Assembly: GCA_938007945.1 (NCBI GenBank)
Contig: CALLME010000066.1
Coordinates: 1-9,149 of the forward strand
Direction of reading: 5' to 3'
Origin: an uncultured Caulobacterales bacterium
Lineage (GTDB): Bacteria > Pseudomonadota > Alphaproteobacteria > Caulobacterales > Maricaulaceae
DNA: 9,149 nucleotides
In this document: in pieces, positions 1 through 6,256 of the stretch
How positions within the stretch are numbered: position 1 is the stretch's first letter
Layout: every line of letters starts with the position of its first letter
The notes under the pieces: model-generated
Told to the model about the DNA's origin: nothing
What the model saw: the letters and a program-made list of their open reading frames with translations, nothing else
Database searches by the model: none
Translations under genes and position numbers: made by a program

Positions 1-2180
1 CGAAGAGGCTCTGGCGCGTCGGGCGTAAGAGATTCAAAGGAAATATCAAAGTTGGGCGCGGATTTATGAATATGCGGCGGGATGATAAAACCGCGCGTAA
101 GCCCCCTTTTTTTCGGCTTAATTTCGGTTGTGAATTTCTCGCCATTTATGGTGATTTGGCGCGTAATTTTAGGACCAGACCAAAACTTAAATTGAAGCAG
201 AAGGGTTTCTCCGGCTTTAGGGGGGCGCGTGAGTTTTATATTGAAGTCTAAAGCACCGTTCTCGGCGAGAATAAAATTATCATTCATCGTCACTTTTTTT
301 ACATCCGTGAAAGCGTTGAGAAAGTCTGTTTCGCTTTTCACCTCGCTGCCATAGCTAAGGGTTTCGCCAATTGTATAGCGATCTCTGTTTTCAAAGGGTA
401 TTGGGTCTTTTAAATACCCTTTATCGTTCCAAGAAGTGAGCGATCTGACATCACCATCAATCTCGAAAACTCGAAAGTCATTGAGATATTTGGAGTCCCA
501 ACTTGTGAAAGTATAGTACATATATTCGCGAGTGCGCGGCATGTCCTCGGATAGGCTGTGAATGTCCACGCCTTCAAACTCAAGTCCCTCTATACCAGCA
601 GCAGCCGCCAAAGTGGGGGCCACATCGACCCCAGACGTTGGCGCTTGGGAGCGCTTTAGCGGACCAGTTTCACCTGGATTTTTTACTAGCAGAAGAGACC
701 GAGCCGAAGCGCGTGTGTAACCAAATTTCTTTAGCGTCTCATAGCGTTTGGTGACGCCATTATATTGCTCACCGTTTGTCGCAGCCATGCCGTGATCAGA
801 TACGATGAGGATGGAGGCTTCATCATAAACACCTATGTCTTTCAACTGCGCAATGTAATCCCCCATAAGCTTAAGCGCTGCAATCGAATAAAGGCGGCTA
901 TTTTCAAAATTGTTTTCAAGCCTAACACTATTAAAATTCTCATCGAGTAAAACAGGGCCGTGGGGCAGTGAGAAATGATAAAACCGAAAAACAGGGTCAT
1001 CCATGGAGGGTTTTGCATGCTCCTTCATCAGGCTTTTAAAGCCTAAGGCGTCGTGCTTTTCCTTATAATCATATTTAAACGGTTGGGCAGATTGCGGTTC
1101 ACCCGTCAGTTTTTCTAAAACCTTTTTCGGCTTATCTCTTCGCGCTACAAAATTGCCTTTATTGAAAACTATGGATTTGAGTTGATGCGGCGCCGCGCGA
1201 AAAAACGAAAGATCAAGCGCTTGCAAATAGGTATCAATCTTGGCCCGACTTGGCGTGCCTGAAATGATATTATCCATGATATCAGGGTGCGCCGGAACGG
1301 CATTAACAAGGCTCGAATAAGCATCGACATTATGATACAATCCGACATCCCAGCCCTCTTTCTGTAGCGACTGCAGCAGCGAGCCCTTATAGGCCGTTTG
1401 AAAAAAGTCCAAAACAGGCTCTTCTTTGCGGTACACTTTGCCCGTCAAAAACAGCGGGATAGTCGGATAGGTTTTGGCAAAGGTTGCACTGTTGTTTTCG
1501 TAAAGCGTGAACCCCTCAAGTGGCTCCATTAATTCTGGGTGACTATCGGCGAGCTCTCGAAAGACATCCATTTGGTAGGCATCAAATAGAAATAGGAGGA
1601 CGTTTTTAGTCTTGGAAAAATTAAATTTGTCGCGCTCATCAATTGAGTAGGTAGAGTTTGCCTCGCCGTAATTAGCGATGTTTATTCCCGCCATGATGAA
1701 GGTGATGGCGCCAACACCGATAAGTATATTACCGGCCCAAGACCGAAGACGTTTTGCCGCAAAAACTGAGGCCAGGGCCGCAGTCAACCAAAGCAATAAA
1801 TCAAAAACGCCGAGACCATTGTTTTGAGAAAAATCTAAGGTTTGGCCATCAAGGATTCCGTAGTCCCAAGAGAGGAAGTTCTGCTGAATAAAAAGCATCA
1901 ATACGGCCGCCACAAGCAATGGCGCAAGTTTTTCTTTCAAACTTTTCGGCAATACAAATGCCACGAAAATCGAGGCCGCCGTTATCAAAATCATGATGAT
2001 TATGAGAACCGAATAGGAATGAGTGAGAGGGGCTTCGAAGTTAAACTTATTTCTAGTCCATACGGCAATAGGAAAGCTGATGAAGACTTGAAACAAGCAT
2101 AAAAATAAACTCAAAAAGAGTGACCACCTTCCAATCACATGGCCAGATTGTTTCTTTCTATTTCCTTTTGTAACATTCAT
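1..2180 (-). CDS. membrane-anchored sulfatase-like / alkaline phosphatase superfamily protein, partial (3' end off window)
   Basis: Reading from ATG at 2180 the frame stays open to the window edge, giving at least 726 residues without a stop. About five hydrophobic segments come first (roughly residues 17-40, 56-77, 83-101, 123-142 and 149-167). An extracytoplasmic hydrolase/transferase domain follows, with the metal-site Asp in LLFLFDAY (D200), a probable Thr nucleophile in AKTYPTIPLFLTG (T237), YHFSLPHGP (401-409) and VSDHG (460-464). From about residue 600 on there is a beta-rich C-terminal part. This layout resembles membrane phospho- or sulfo-transferases and hydrolases such as LtaS and the EptA group. 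There is no CxPxR formylglycine motif, so a true sulfatase is unlikely. Transfer or removal of a phospho-group on a surface polymer is inferred. The start is one base after the yidC-like stop, which suggests translational coupling; no clear Shine-Dalgarno is seen. The exact substrate is unknown. Confidence 0.85.
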   Translation of the reverse strand, partial: MNVTKGNRKKQSGHVIGRWSLFLSLFLCLFQVFISFPIAVWTRNKFNFEAPLTHSYSVLIIIMILITAASIFVAFVLPKSLKEKLAPLLVAAVLMLFIQQNFLSWDYGILDGQTLDFSQNNGLGVFDLLLWLTAALASVFAAKRLRSWAGNILIGVGAITFIMAGINIANYGEANSTYSIDERDKFNFSKTKNVLLFLFDAYQMDVFRELADSHPELMEPLEGFTLYENNSATFAKTYPTIPLFLTGKVYRKEEPVLDFFQTAYKGSLLQSLQKEGWDVGLYHNVDAYSSLVNAVPAHPDIMDNIISGTPSRAKIDTYLQALDLSFFRAAPHQLKSIVFNKGNFVARRDKPKKVLEKLTGEPQSAQPFKYDYKEKHDALGFKSLMKEHAKPSMDDPVFRFYHFSLPHGPVLLDENFNSVRLENNFENSRLYSIAALKLMGDYIAQLKDIGVYDEASILIVSDHGMAATNGEQYNGVTKRYETLKKFGYTRASARSLLLVKNPGETGPLKRSQAPTSGVDVAPTLAAAAGIEGLEFEGVDIHSLSEDMPRTREYMYYTFTSWDSKYLNDFRVFEIDGDVRSLTSWNDKGYLKDPIPFENRDRYTIGETLSYGSEVKSETDFLNAFTDVKKVTMNDNFILAENGALDFNIKLTRPPKAGETLLLQFKFWSGPKITRQITINGEKFTTEIKPKKRGLTRGFIIPPHIHKSAPNFDISFESLTPDAPEPL

Positions 2181-2181
2181 A

Positions 2182-3438
2182 TTAGGAATTTTTCATAGCT
2201 TTATTGGCGATGGATTGCAACAGAGTCGAAAGCGTCCAATAAAGTACCATGGCTGAGGGGAACGGATAAAAAATCAAAAAGAAAATACTGCCCATTAAAT
2301 ATAAATTTCGTTTTTGCCGCTGGGTTTCGCGAGGAGAGGCTGTCGCGCTCTTGAGCATATAGGCCGAGAAAAATGTCACCCCTGCCATAATAAATGGCAA
2401 TAAATTTAGGGTATGTCCAAATAGCGGAAGCTGTGTGCGCATATGGGCTAACGCATCGGGATAAGCCAAGCTTTCGACCCAAAGTGCTCCTGCACCGCGG
2501 AGGGGTTCCACTTCCCCCAGCATGTTAAATATGGCGATAAGAACAGGTAGAGATACCATCGTCGCAAGAAGAGGCTTGAGGCTGTAATAGGGCGTAATTC
2601 CGCGGGCCTTGTAAGCCGCCATGACCTTCTTATGAGCCGTCTCTCCTGTGAAGTTCTTTTTGATATTATCAAAGACCGGTTCTAACGCCGTTTTATGCGA
2701 GTTAGCCTGATTTTGTAAACGCGTTGTGAGCATAGCAATAGGCAATAAAATGAGCTTAATAACAACGGCAAACAGTAGCAAACTAAGCCCCCAACCAAAC
2801 CCTGTCACAGAATGAATACCTTTATAAAGCGTCTCTACTAAGTTACACAAAACCCGCATCCACCGCGGTAGATGAGAATATTGAAGTGTACGAATATCTA
2901 CTAATCCATCGGTGGCTGGCGGGAAGGAGCTGTCAGGCTTTCCGGTGATGATTGTTAAATCAGGCGTTACCCCTGCAGGCCATTTGATAGACAAGACCGT
3001 CGGCGTTATGCTGACCACGCCTGTTTCACTGCGCACGAGAATAGCTTTGAAACGCCCTTTAAAGCCTGTCCAGTCTCCATCGGATGTCACCGCTGTATCG
3101 TTCTTGAGTTTTATGACTGAGACGCGGCCATTCTCCAAAATTTTTACGGCTGGAGCCATACCTAAATAGACCGCCATACCACTATGCGCATATTCATCTT
3201 TCACACCGGACGATTGAACGTGTAATTCATAAATCAACGGCCCTTTTATAGGCTCCGCAAAGAAGAATTTTTTTAGAACTCCATCGCCTTGTACCGCCTC
3301 TTCTGTGACGGTAAAGTTGATTGAGGTGTCCGAAAATTGAGCGTAACTCACCGACGAGCTAAGCAAGACCATCAAGCAGGCTAAAAGAAGAACGCGAACT
3401 TTTTTTTGAGCAGAAAAGATTTTATCAAACACCAACAT
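2182..3438 (-). CDS. YidC/Oxa1-family membrane insertase paralogue with atypical N-terminal domain
   Basis: The 418-residue product starts with a signal peptide (basic start, hydrophobic 15-30, likely cleavage SYA|Q at 33/34). A beta-rich extracytoplasmic domain of about 160 residues follows, then the conserved insertase core. Core membrane segments lie near 212-236, 288-308, 343-363 and 379-410. The C-terminal segment has PSAMVLYWTLSTLLQSIA, matching the PAGLVLYW signature of YidC. A typical Gram-negative YidC is about 550-600 residues with a P1 domain near 300, so this one is short and its outer domain is not recognisably P1. In the first core segment the groove position usually held by Arg is Lys (K228 in VVIKLILLPIAML). 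It sits inside a glycopolymer-type operon instead of beside rnpA/rpmH, so it is probably a specialised second insertase and not the housekeeping YidC. The family call is firm; the specialised role is inference. Confidence 0.88.
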   Translation of the reverse strand: MLVFDKIFSAQKKVRVLLLACLMVLLSSSVSYAQFSDTSINFTVTEEAVQGDGVLKKFFFAEPIKGPLIYELHVQSSGVKDEYAHSGMAVYLGMAPAVKILENGRVSVIKLKNDTAVTSDGDWTGFKGRFKAILVRSETGVVSITPTVLSIKWPAGVTPDLTIITGKPDSSFPPATDGLVDIRTLQYSHLPRWMRVLCNLVETLYKGIHSVTGFGWGLSLLLFAVVIKLILLPIAMLTTRLQNQANSHKTALEPVFDNIKKNFTGETAHKKVMAAYKARGITPYYSLKPLLATMVSLPVLIAIFNMLGEVEPLRGAGALWVESLAYPDALAHMRTQLPLFGHTLNLLPFIMAGVTFFSAYMLKSATASPRETQRQKRNLYLMGSIFFLIFYPFPSAMVLYWTLSTLLQSIANKAMKNS

Positions 3439-4568
3439 TATTTTTGAACAAGCCGTAGGATTTCGCGCGCGCCTCTCTCGTCTGAATGGCCGACATTGTA
3501 AACATACTTTTCAGCCAAGTCGTGTGGCAATGGTTTCAAGTCTAACTCTAATATAGCGTCAAGATTGTCGGGGCTAATAACCGTTCCTATCGAGCCGCGA
3601 ATTTCGACTTCAAATGGCGCAATAGGGATGTCCTGATAATTTGGGTTATTCACCTTCCGCTCGACATCGATAAAAATCACTGGCTTACCCAAACCAAATG
3701 CGTAATCCAACGCTGCACCTGACCAGTCACATATCATGACATCTGATGCATGAAGCGAGCTTTGTCCTTCCACATTATTCTCATAGTCAAAATTGGGGTT
3801 GGCAGAGTATTTGCTAACAATTTCATCAACGCGTTTAGCTGCAAACTTTATAGTTTGCGGATGTGGGCGTAGCGTAACTTTCGCGTTCTTTGACAGTAAT
3901 AACGCAACAATTTTGGCCCCGACTCCAGTCTCTATCGTTCCGGCCGTCCCCCATGAAGGTGCTAGTAAAAAATGTTGCTGTGCCTGTGTTGTTGTTTTAT
4001 TTCCACGGCCACGTTCCGCCCCTTCTGCCATAATAGAATCAAGGCGCGCATATCCATGTTCAAATAGATTTTTGGGAGGTGTGTCAGAGAGGGCTTCTAT
4101 GGCCCTGATTTCTTTCATATGGTGTGGGCCAGCGCAGAAAATTGTATCATAAAAATCAAATGCACCAGGACGATAGACCATATGTAAACTCACAAGTGAG
4201 TGCTGGACATAGACATAGTGGACGGCGTGAGATGAACGTTTAACTTGATATTGCCCAAGATCAGGCATTGTCATGACAACAACATCTGTCTCCATGTTCG
4301 CAAACATCCAATCACGCACAAACCCTTCGCCTATTATAAAGCTATTTAAGCGGGGGTGCTCTATCTCTAATCCAGGGTCAGTCTTGGACGATGTAACGTA
4401 ACAGACATGAACGTCTGATGTACTTAATATGGTTTGCAGGAGACCCCCCAAGTAAGACCAATAATTCTTACCTTCCGAATAAATCGTGAGGCGGCGGTGT
4501 TCTTTGGGAAGCTGATTATACGCTATCACATTTTTAATGTGTAAAAAAAAAGCGCCAACCTTATTCAT
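3438..4568 (-). CDS. CDP-glycerol:poly(glycerophosphate) glycerophosphotransferase-like (TagB/TagF family)
   Basis: The 376-residue soluble or membrane-peripheral protein carries the family's motifs in order: YVQHSL (120-125), CAGPHHMKEI (145-154), HGYARLD (171-177), LLAPSWG (201-207), TLRPHPQT (232-239) and CDWSGAALDYAFGLGKPVIF (280-299). Family members use CDP-glycerol or related CDP-activated polyol phosphates to extend or prime teichoic-acid-like polymers. In Gram-negative bacteria they occur in capsule and LPS clusters. The length matches a single catalytic domain without the extra N-terminal repeats of long TagF proteins. The His residues of PHH and RPHP are the likely catalytic and phosphate-binding ones by family analogy. 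Its start overlaps the methyltransferase stop by one base (TAATG) and its stop overlaps the yidC-like start the same way, so the three are translated as a coupled set. The true donor sugar or polyol cannot be told from sequence. Confidence 0.87.
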   Translation of the reverse strand: MNKVGAFFLHIKNVIAYNQLPKEHRRLTIYSEGKNYWSYLGGLLQTILSTSDVHVCYVTSSKTDPGLEIEHPRLNSFIIGEGFVRDWMFANMETDVVVMTMPDLGQYQVKRSSHAVHYVYVQHSLVSLHMVYRPGAFDFYDTIFCAGPHHMKEIRAIEALSDTPPKNLFEHGYARLDSIMAEGAERGRGNKTTTQAQQHFLLAPSWGTAGTIETGVGAKIVALLLSKNAKVTLRPHPQTIKFAAKRVDEIVSKYSANPNFDYENNVEGQSSLHASDVMICDWSGAALDYAFGLGKPVIFIDVERKVNNPNYQDIPIAPFEVEIRGSIGTVISPDNLDAILELDLKPLPHDLAEKYVYNVGHSDERGAREILRLVQK

Positions 4569-5221
4569 TATTTCTTCTCGAAAACAAGTCGGCTAACATA
4601 GGGATCTTCTGATTTATATTTGGCCATACCGCGTCCTGTAAGCGCGTATTTTAGCTCAAATCCATATGTATGTGTTTGCGCCTCTATAAAAGCGTCCGTG
4701 TCTACAAAGCGCCGATAATGACCGCCAAACGTTTTCGCTAAATCTGCATCTTCTTTGGATCTGAATTCGAAATAGATTGTTTCGCCAAGCTTGATAAGTT
4801 TGCTTATGCTGGTGAGAAATAGGCGTTCTTGTTCATCATTAACTGAATGCATTACAAATCTTGAATAACAAACTACAGCACCCGCATTATTTGTATTCCT
4901 TGCGGCGTCAAACAACCGTTTTAAATCTTCGTGACTGGAGATATCCCCTTGCATGAATTGAGCTGTATTGAGCCCCAGTTTAGCAGCCGTTTTGCTACAA
5001 GATTTCACAGCTTCATGAGAGAGGTCTACGGCGCAGACATTATGTTGATGGCTAGCAAAATAAAGCGAGTCTCGCCCATTACCGCAACCTAGTTCAACAA
5101 CACAGGGACCTTTAGTGATTTCTGTCGCAACCATCGCGCAAAATTGCGACGGAACTGAAAGCGCGTTCTGTTTATAAAATTGTTCCCAATACTCACGATT
5201 TGATTTTACGTTATGATCCAT
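4568..5221 (-). CDS. class I SAM-dependent methyltransferase
   Basis: The 217-residue protein has a Rossmann methyltransferase core. Motif I is VVELGCGNGRDS (41-52) for SAM binding, the acidic end of strand 2 is VDLS with D66, motif III-like QGDIS has D93, and CYSRFVMHSV (118-127) fills the motif IV/post-IV place. The N-terminal NREYWEQFY helix is common in small-molecule methyltransferases of the Methyltransf_11/25/TehB type. The C-terminal part is too short for a nucleic-acid recognition domain. It lies between a small exported protein and a glycerophosphotransferase, so methylation of a polymer building block or of a chain end (as in chain-terminating methylation of O-antigens) is a reasonable inference, not something the sequence proves. 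The stop overlaps the next start by one base. Upstream, GGAAG lies about 11 bases before the ATG, a weak ribosome site. Confidence 0.85.
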   Translation of the reverse strand: MDHNVKSNREYWEQFYKQNALSVPSQFCAMVATEITKGPCVVELGCGNGRDSLYFASHQHNVCAVDLSHEAVKSCSKTAAKLGLNTAQFMQGDISSHEDLKRLFDAARNTNNAGAVVCYSRFVMHSVNDEQERLFLTSISKLIKLGETIYFEFRSKEDADLAKTFGGHYRRFVDTDAFIEAQTHTYGFELKYALTGRGMAKYKSEDPYVSRLVFEKK

Positions 5222-5275
5222 AGATATTAGGTCTTCCGCGCTTACGGCAAAATAATGTGATAGCGTTTGTTGAGG

Positions 5276-5488
5276 CTATGCGTCCGGCGGCGTCTCTGAA
5301 TCGTCTTTTGACCCGCCCGCAAAGAGTGCTTTAATCTTATACCAGAACGATTTTATGGTCAGGCCAATAACCACGAAAAAACCGATGATCGCTGACATGA
5401 TTGCGCTTCCTGAACCTGGGTCAATATAGGCGTGAGCTGTTGCGGGAATCGTCATAAAAATGAATATAAAGAATAAAAGTCCACGCAT
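5276..5488 (-). CDS. small exported membrane protein with YIDPGSGS motif
   Basis: This 70-residue protein has a signal sequence (hydrophobic 4-14, likely cut after AHA at residue 20). The predicted mature protein then begins directly with YIDPGSGSAI, followed by one transmembrane helix at about 28-47, a basic stretch (KSFWYKIKAL) and a polar acidic tail. Small proteins of this shape, with YIDPG[ST]GS just after the signal peptide, recur next to polysaccharide and sulfatase genes, but I know of no established function. It is the first gene of the leftward cluster, 54 bases ahead of the methyltransferase, and the candidate promoter lies just upstream. The signal-like N terminus, motif and gene context make it a real gene despite its length. 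Any role as an assembly factor or membrane partner of the cluster's enzymes is guesswork. Confidence 0.8.
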   Translation of the reverse strand: MRGLLFFIFIFMTIPATAHAYIDPGSGSAIMSAIIGFFVVIGLTIKSFWYKIKALFAGGSKDDSETPPDA

Positions 5489-5540
5489 TAAAAGCTCGCA
5501 ACTACCGTTTGTATTACTCTAAAGGCAAAAATCATGGTAC

Positions 5541-5569
5541 TTGTTACTAGTGCGGTTTCCTACCGTCAA
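5541..5569 (-). promoter_or_regulatory. candidate promoter for the envelope cluster
   Basis: On the minus strand TTGACG (5564-5569) is separated by 17 bases from TAACAA (5541-5546). The -35 box is good and the -10 box is poor. A start near 5534 would give a leader of about 45 bases before the ATG at 5488. It is the best sigma-70-like candidate upstream of the small exported protein gene, but the weak -10 box leaves it uncertain. Confidence 0.35.
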
Positions 5570-6020
5570 CAGATGAATCAATGTGACGTTCCTCATTCGG
5601 AGAGGCAAATGTCTGGCAGCAACGCCTACTTGTCAGCTTTAAATCTGGCATAAGCGCGGTTGGTAACCACTAAGAGTATTTAAGCCCGACGAGAGCCTCT
5701 TTGGATGACACAAAATCACTGGCGCAAGGTCCGCAATGCACCCCCTTTTGCGGAAATCGCTGCCGCGTTTCGCCTAACTACTTTGCATTTATGCTCCGAA
5801 AAATCGAAACTATAATGTGGATGTCAGAACACCAAGCATGGGCGCGCTTAGTACCCCAACTTACCAAAAGAAAACTACATCCGTCAGGAATTTTCAGGGG
5901 TTTAGCTTGAAACTAAAGCGGGTGGACAGCTTACGATTCGTGAAAAGTAGAAAATTTCAATCAAAATACGTCCCTGACAGTTCTATGGAGCGCTTCAAAG
6001 ACCATATTCTCTTATGCTGA

Positions 6021-6052
6021 AAGGTGGACAAAAGAGGACAGAAAGGCGGACA
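6021..6052. repeat. three short direct repeats ending in GGACA
   Basis: AAGGTGGACA (6021-6030), AAAGAGGACA (6031-6040) and GAAAGGCGGACA (6041-6052) stand head to tail, with repeat ends 10 and 12 bases apart, close to a helical turn. A further GGTGGACA sits at 5921-5928, about 100 bases away. The array ends about 5 bases before the A-rich flank of the tRNA terminator. Helically phased copies suggest a protein-binding array, for example arm-type sites of a recombinase, but no binding protein can be named. Confidence 0.5.
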
Positions 6053-6060
6053 AGCAAAAA

Positions 6061-6101
6061 AATAATAAAAAAAATCCTTGTAAGTCAAAGACTTACAAGG
6101 A
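6061..6101 (-). terminator. intrinsic terminator downstream of tRNA-Pro
   Basis: A perfect 11-bp stem (6075-6085 with 6091-6101) closes a 5-base loop (CAAAG on the plus strand). On the minus strand it is followed at once by an eight-T run and further T-rich sequence to 6061. It begins about 5 bases beyond the CCA end of the tRNA. I see no T-tailed hairpin between the MerR gene and the tRNA, so this terminator probably also ends read-through from the ihfA/merR side. Confidence 0.9.
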
Positions 6102-6106
6102 AATTT

Positions 6107-6183
6107 TGGTCGGAATAGCAGGATTCGAACCTGCGACCCCTAAGCCCCCAGCTTAGTGCGCTACCAGACTGCGCTATATTCCG
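6107..6183 (-). tRNA. tRNA-Pro (anticodon GGG)
   Basis: The 77-nt gene folds as a complete cloverleaf: acceptor CGGAATA/TATTCCG (7 bp), D stem GCGC/GCGC with loop AGTCTGGTA, anticodon stem CTAAG/CTTAG with loop CTGGGGG (anticodon GGG, G37), variable region GGGTC, T stem GCAGG/CCTGC with loop TTCGAAT, discriminator A and encoded CCA. It reads CCC and, by wobble, CCU. All stems are fully paired, so it looks functional. It follows the MerR gene by 73 bases and has its own promoter at 6201-6228. Its 3' end faces the non-core half of the window, the usual orientation for a tRNA used as an integration site. Confidence 0.97.
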
Positions 6184-6200
6184 ACAATCACCGTCAGCGC

Positions 6201-6228
6201 TATATAGCGCGGCGCGCGCGCAACTCAA
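6201..6228 (-). promoter_or_regulatory. promoter of tRNA-Pro
   Basis: On the minus strand TTGAGT (6223-6228) and TATATA (6201-6206) are 16 bases apart. The spacer is an almost pure alternating GC tract. The -10 box lies in the middle of the 14-bp palindrome GCGCTATATAGCGC (6197-6210), and a GC-rich discriminator follows. Start would be about 10-15 bases before the mature tRNA. Short spacer plus GC-rich discriminator is typical of stable-RNA promoters under stringent control; the control itself is inferred. Confidence 0.7.
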
Positions 6229-6256
6229 TGGTAAATCAGCGAGAGACTCCCGACAA

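Larger units (their letters stand above)
5489..6056. other. intergenic stretch without a convincing gene
   Basis: About 570 bases lie between the envelope cluster and the tRNA terminator. Short open frames on the plus strand (5701-5910, 5817-6020) overlap each other in different frames, have Cys/Arg/Lys-rich low-information translations and show no recognisable domain. Visible structure: a hairpin with 7-bp arms TCCGCAA (5730-5736) and TTGCGGA (5748-5754) around an 11-base loop and without a T tract; a perfect TATAAT on the plus strand at 5811-5816 with no good -35 box; and GGACA repeats at its right end. It could be decayed coding DNA, the border of an integrated element, or carry a small RNA. 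The sequence alone does not decide between these. Confidence 0.5.

Noticed and set aside
3373..3384. Possible lipobox LLAC in the YidC-like signal peptide
   Set aside because: Hydrophobic residues continue well beyond the Cys (C21), and a good signal peptidase I site (SYA|Q) follows; Leu at -2 is also poor for a lipobox.
3793..4152. 119-codon open frame on the plus strand
   Set aside because: It is antisense to the glycerophosphotransferase motifs, and its Cys-rich translation looks random.
5701..6020. Two overlapping short plus-strand frames in the gene-free gap
   Set aside because: They overlap in different frames, lack convincing ribosome sites and show no domain.
1..6056. Second copy of the tRNA 3' end as an attachment site
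   Set aside because: By eye only a six-base GATTCG match (5935-5940) was found, which is chance-level.
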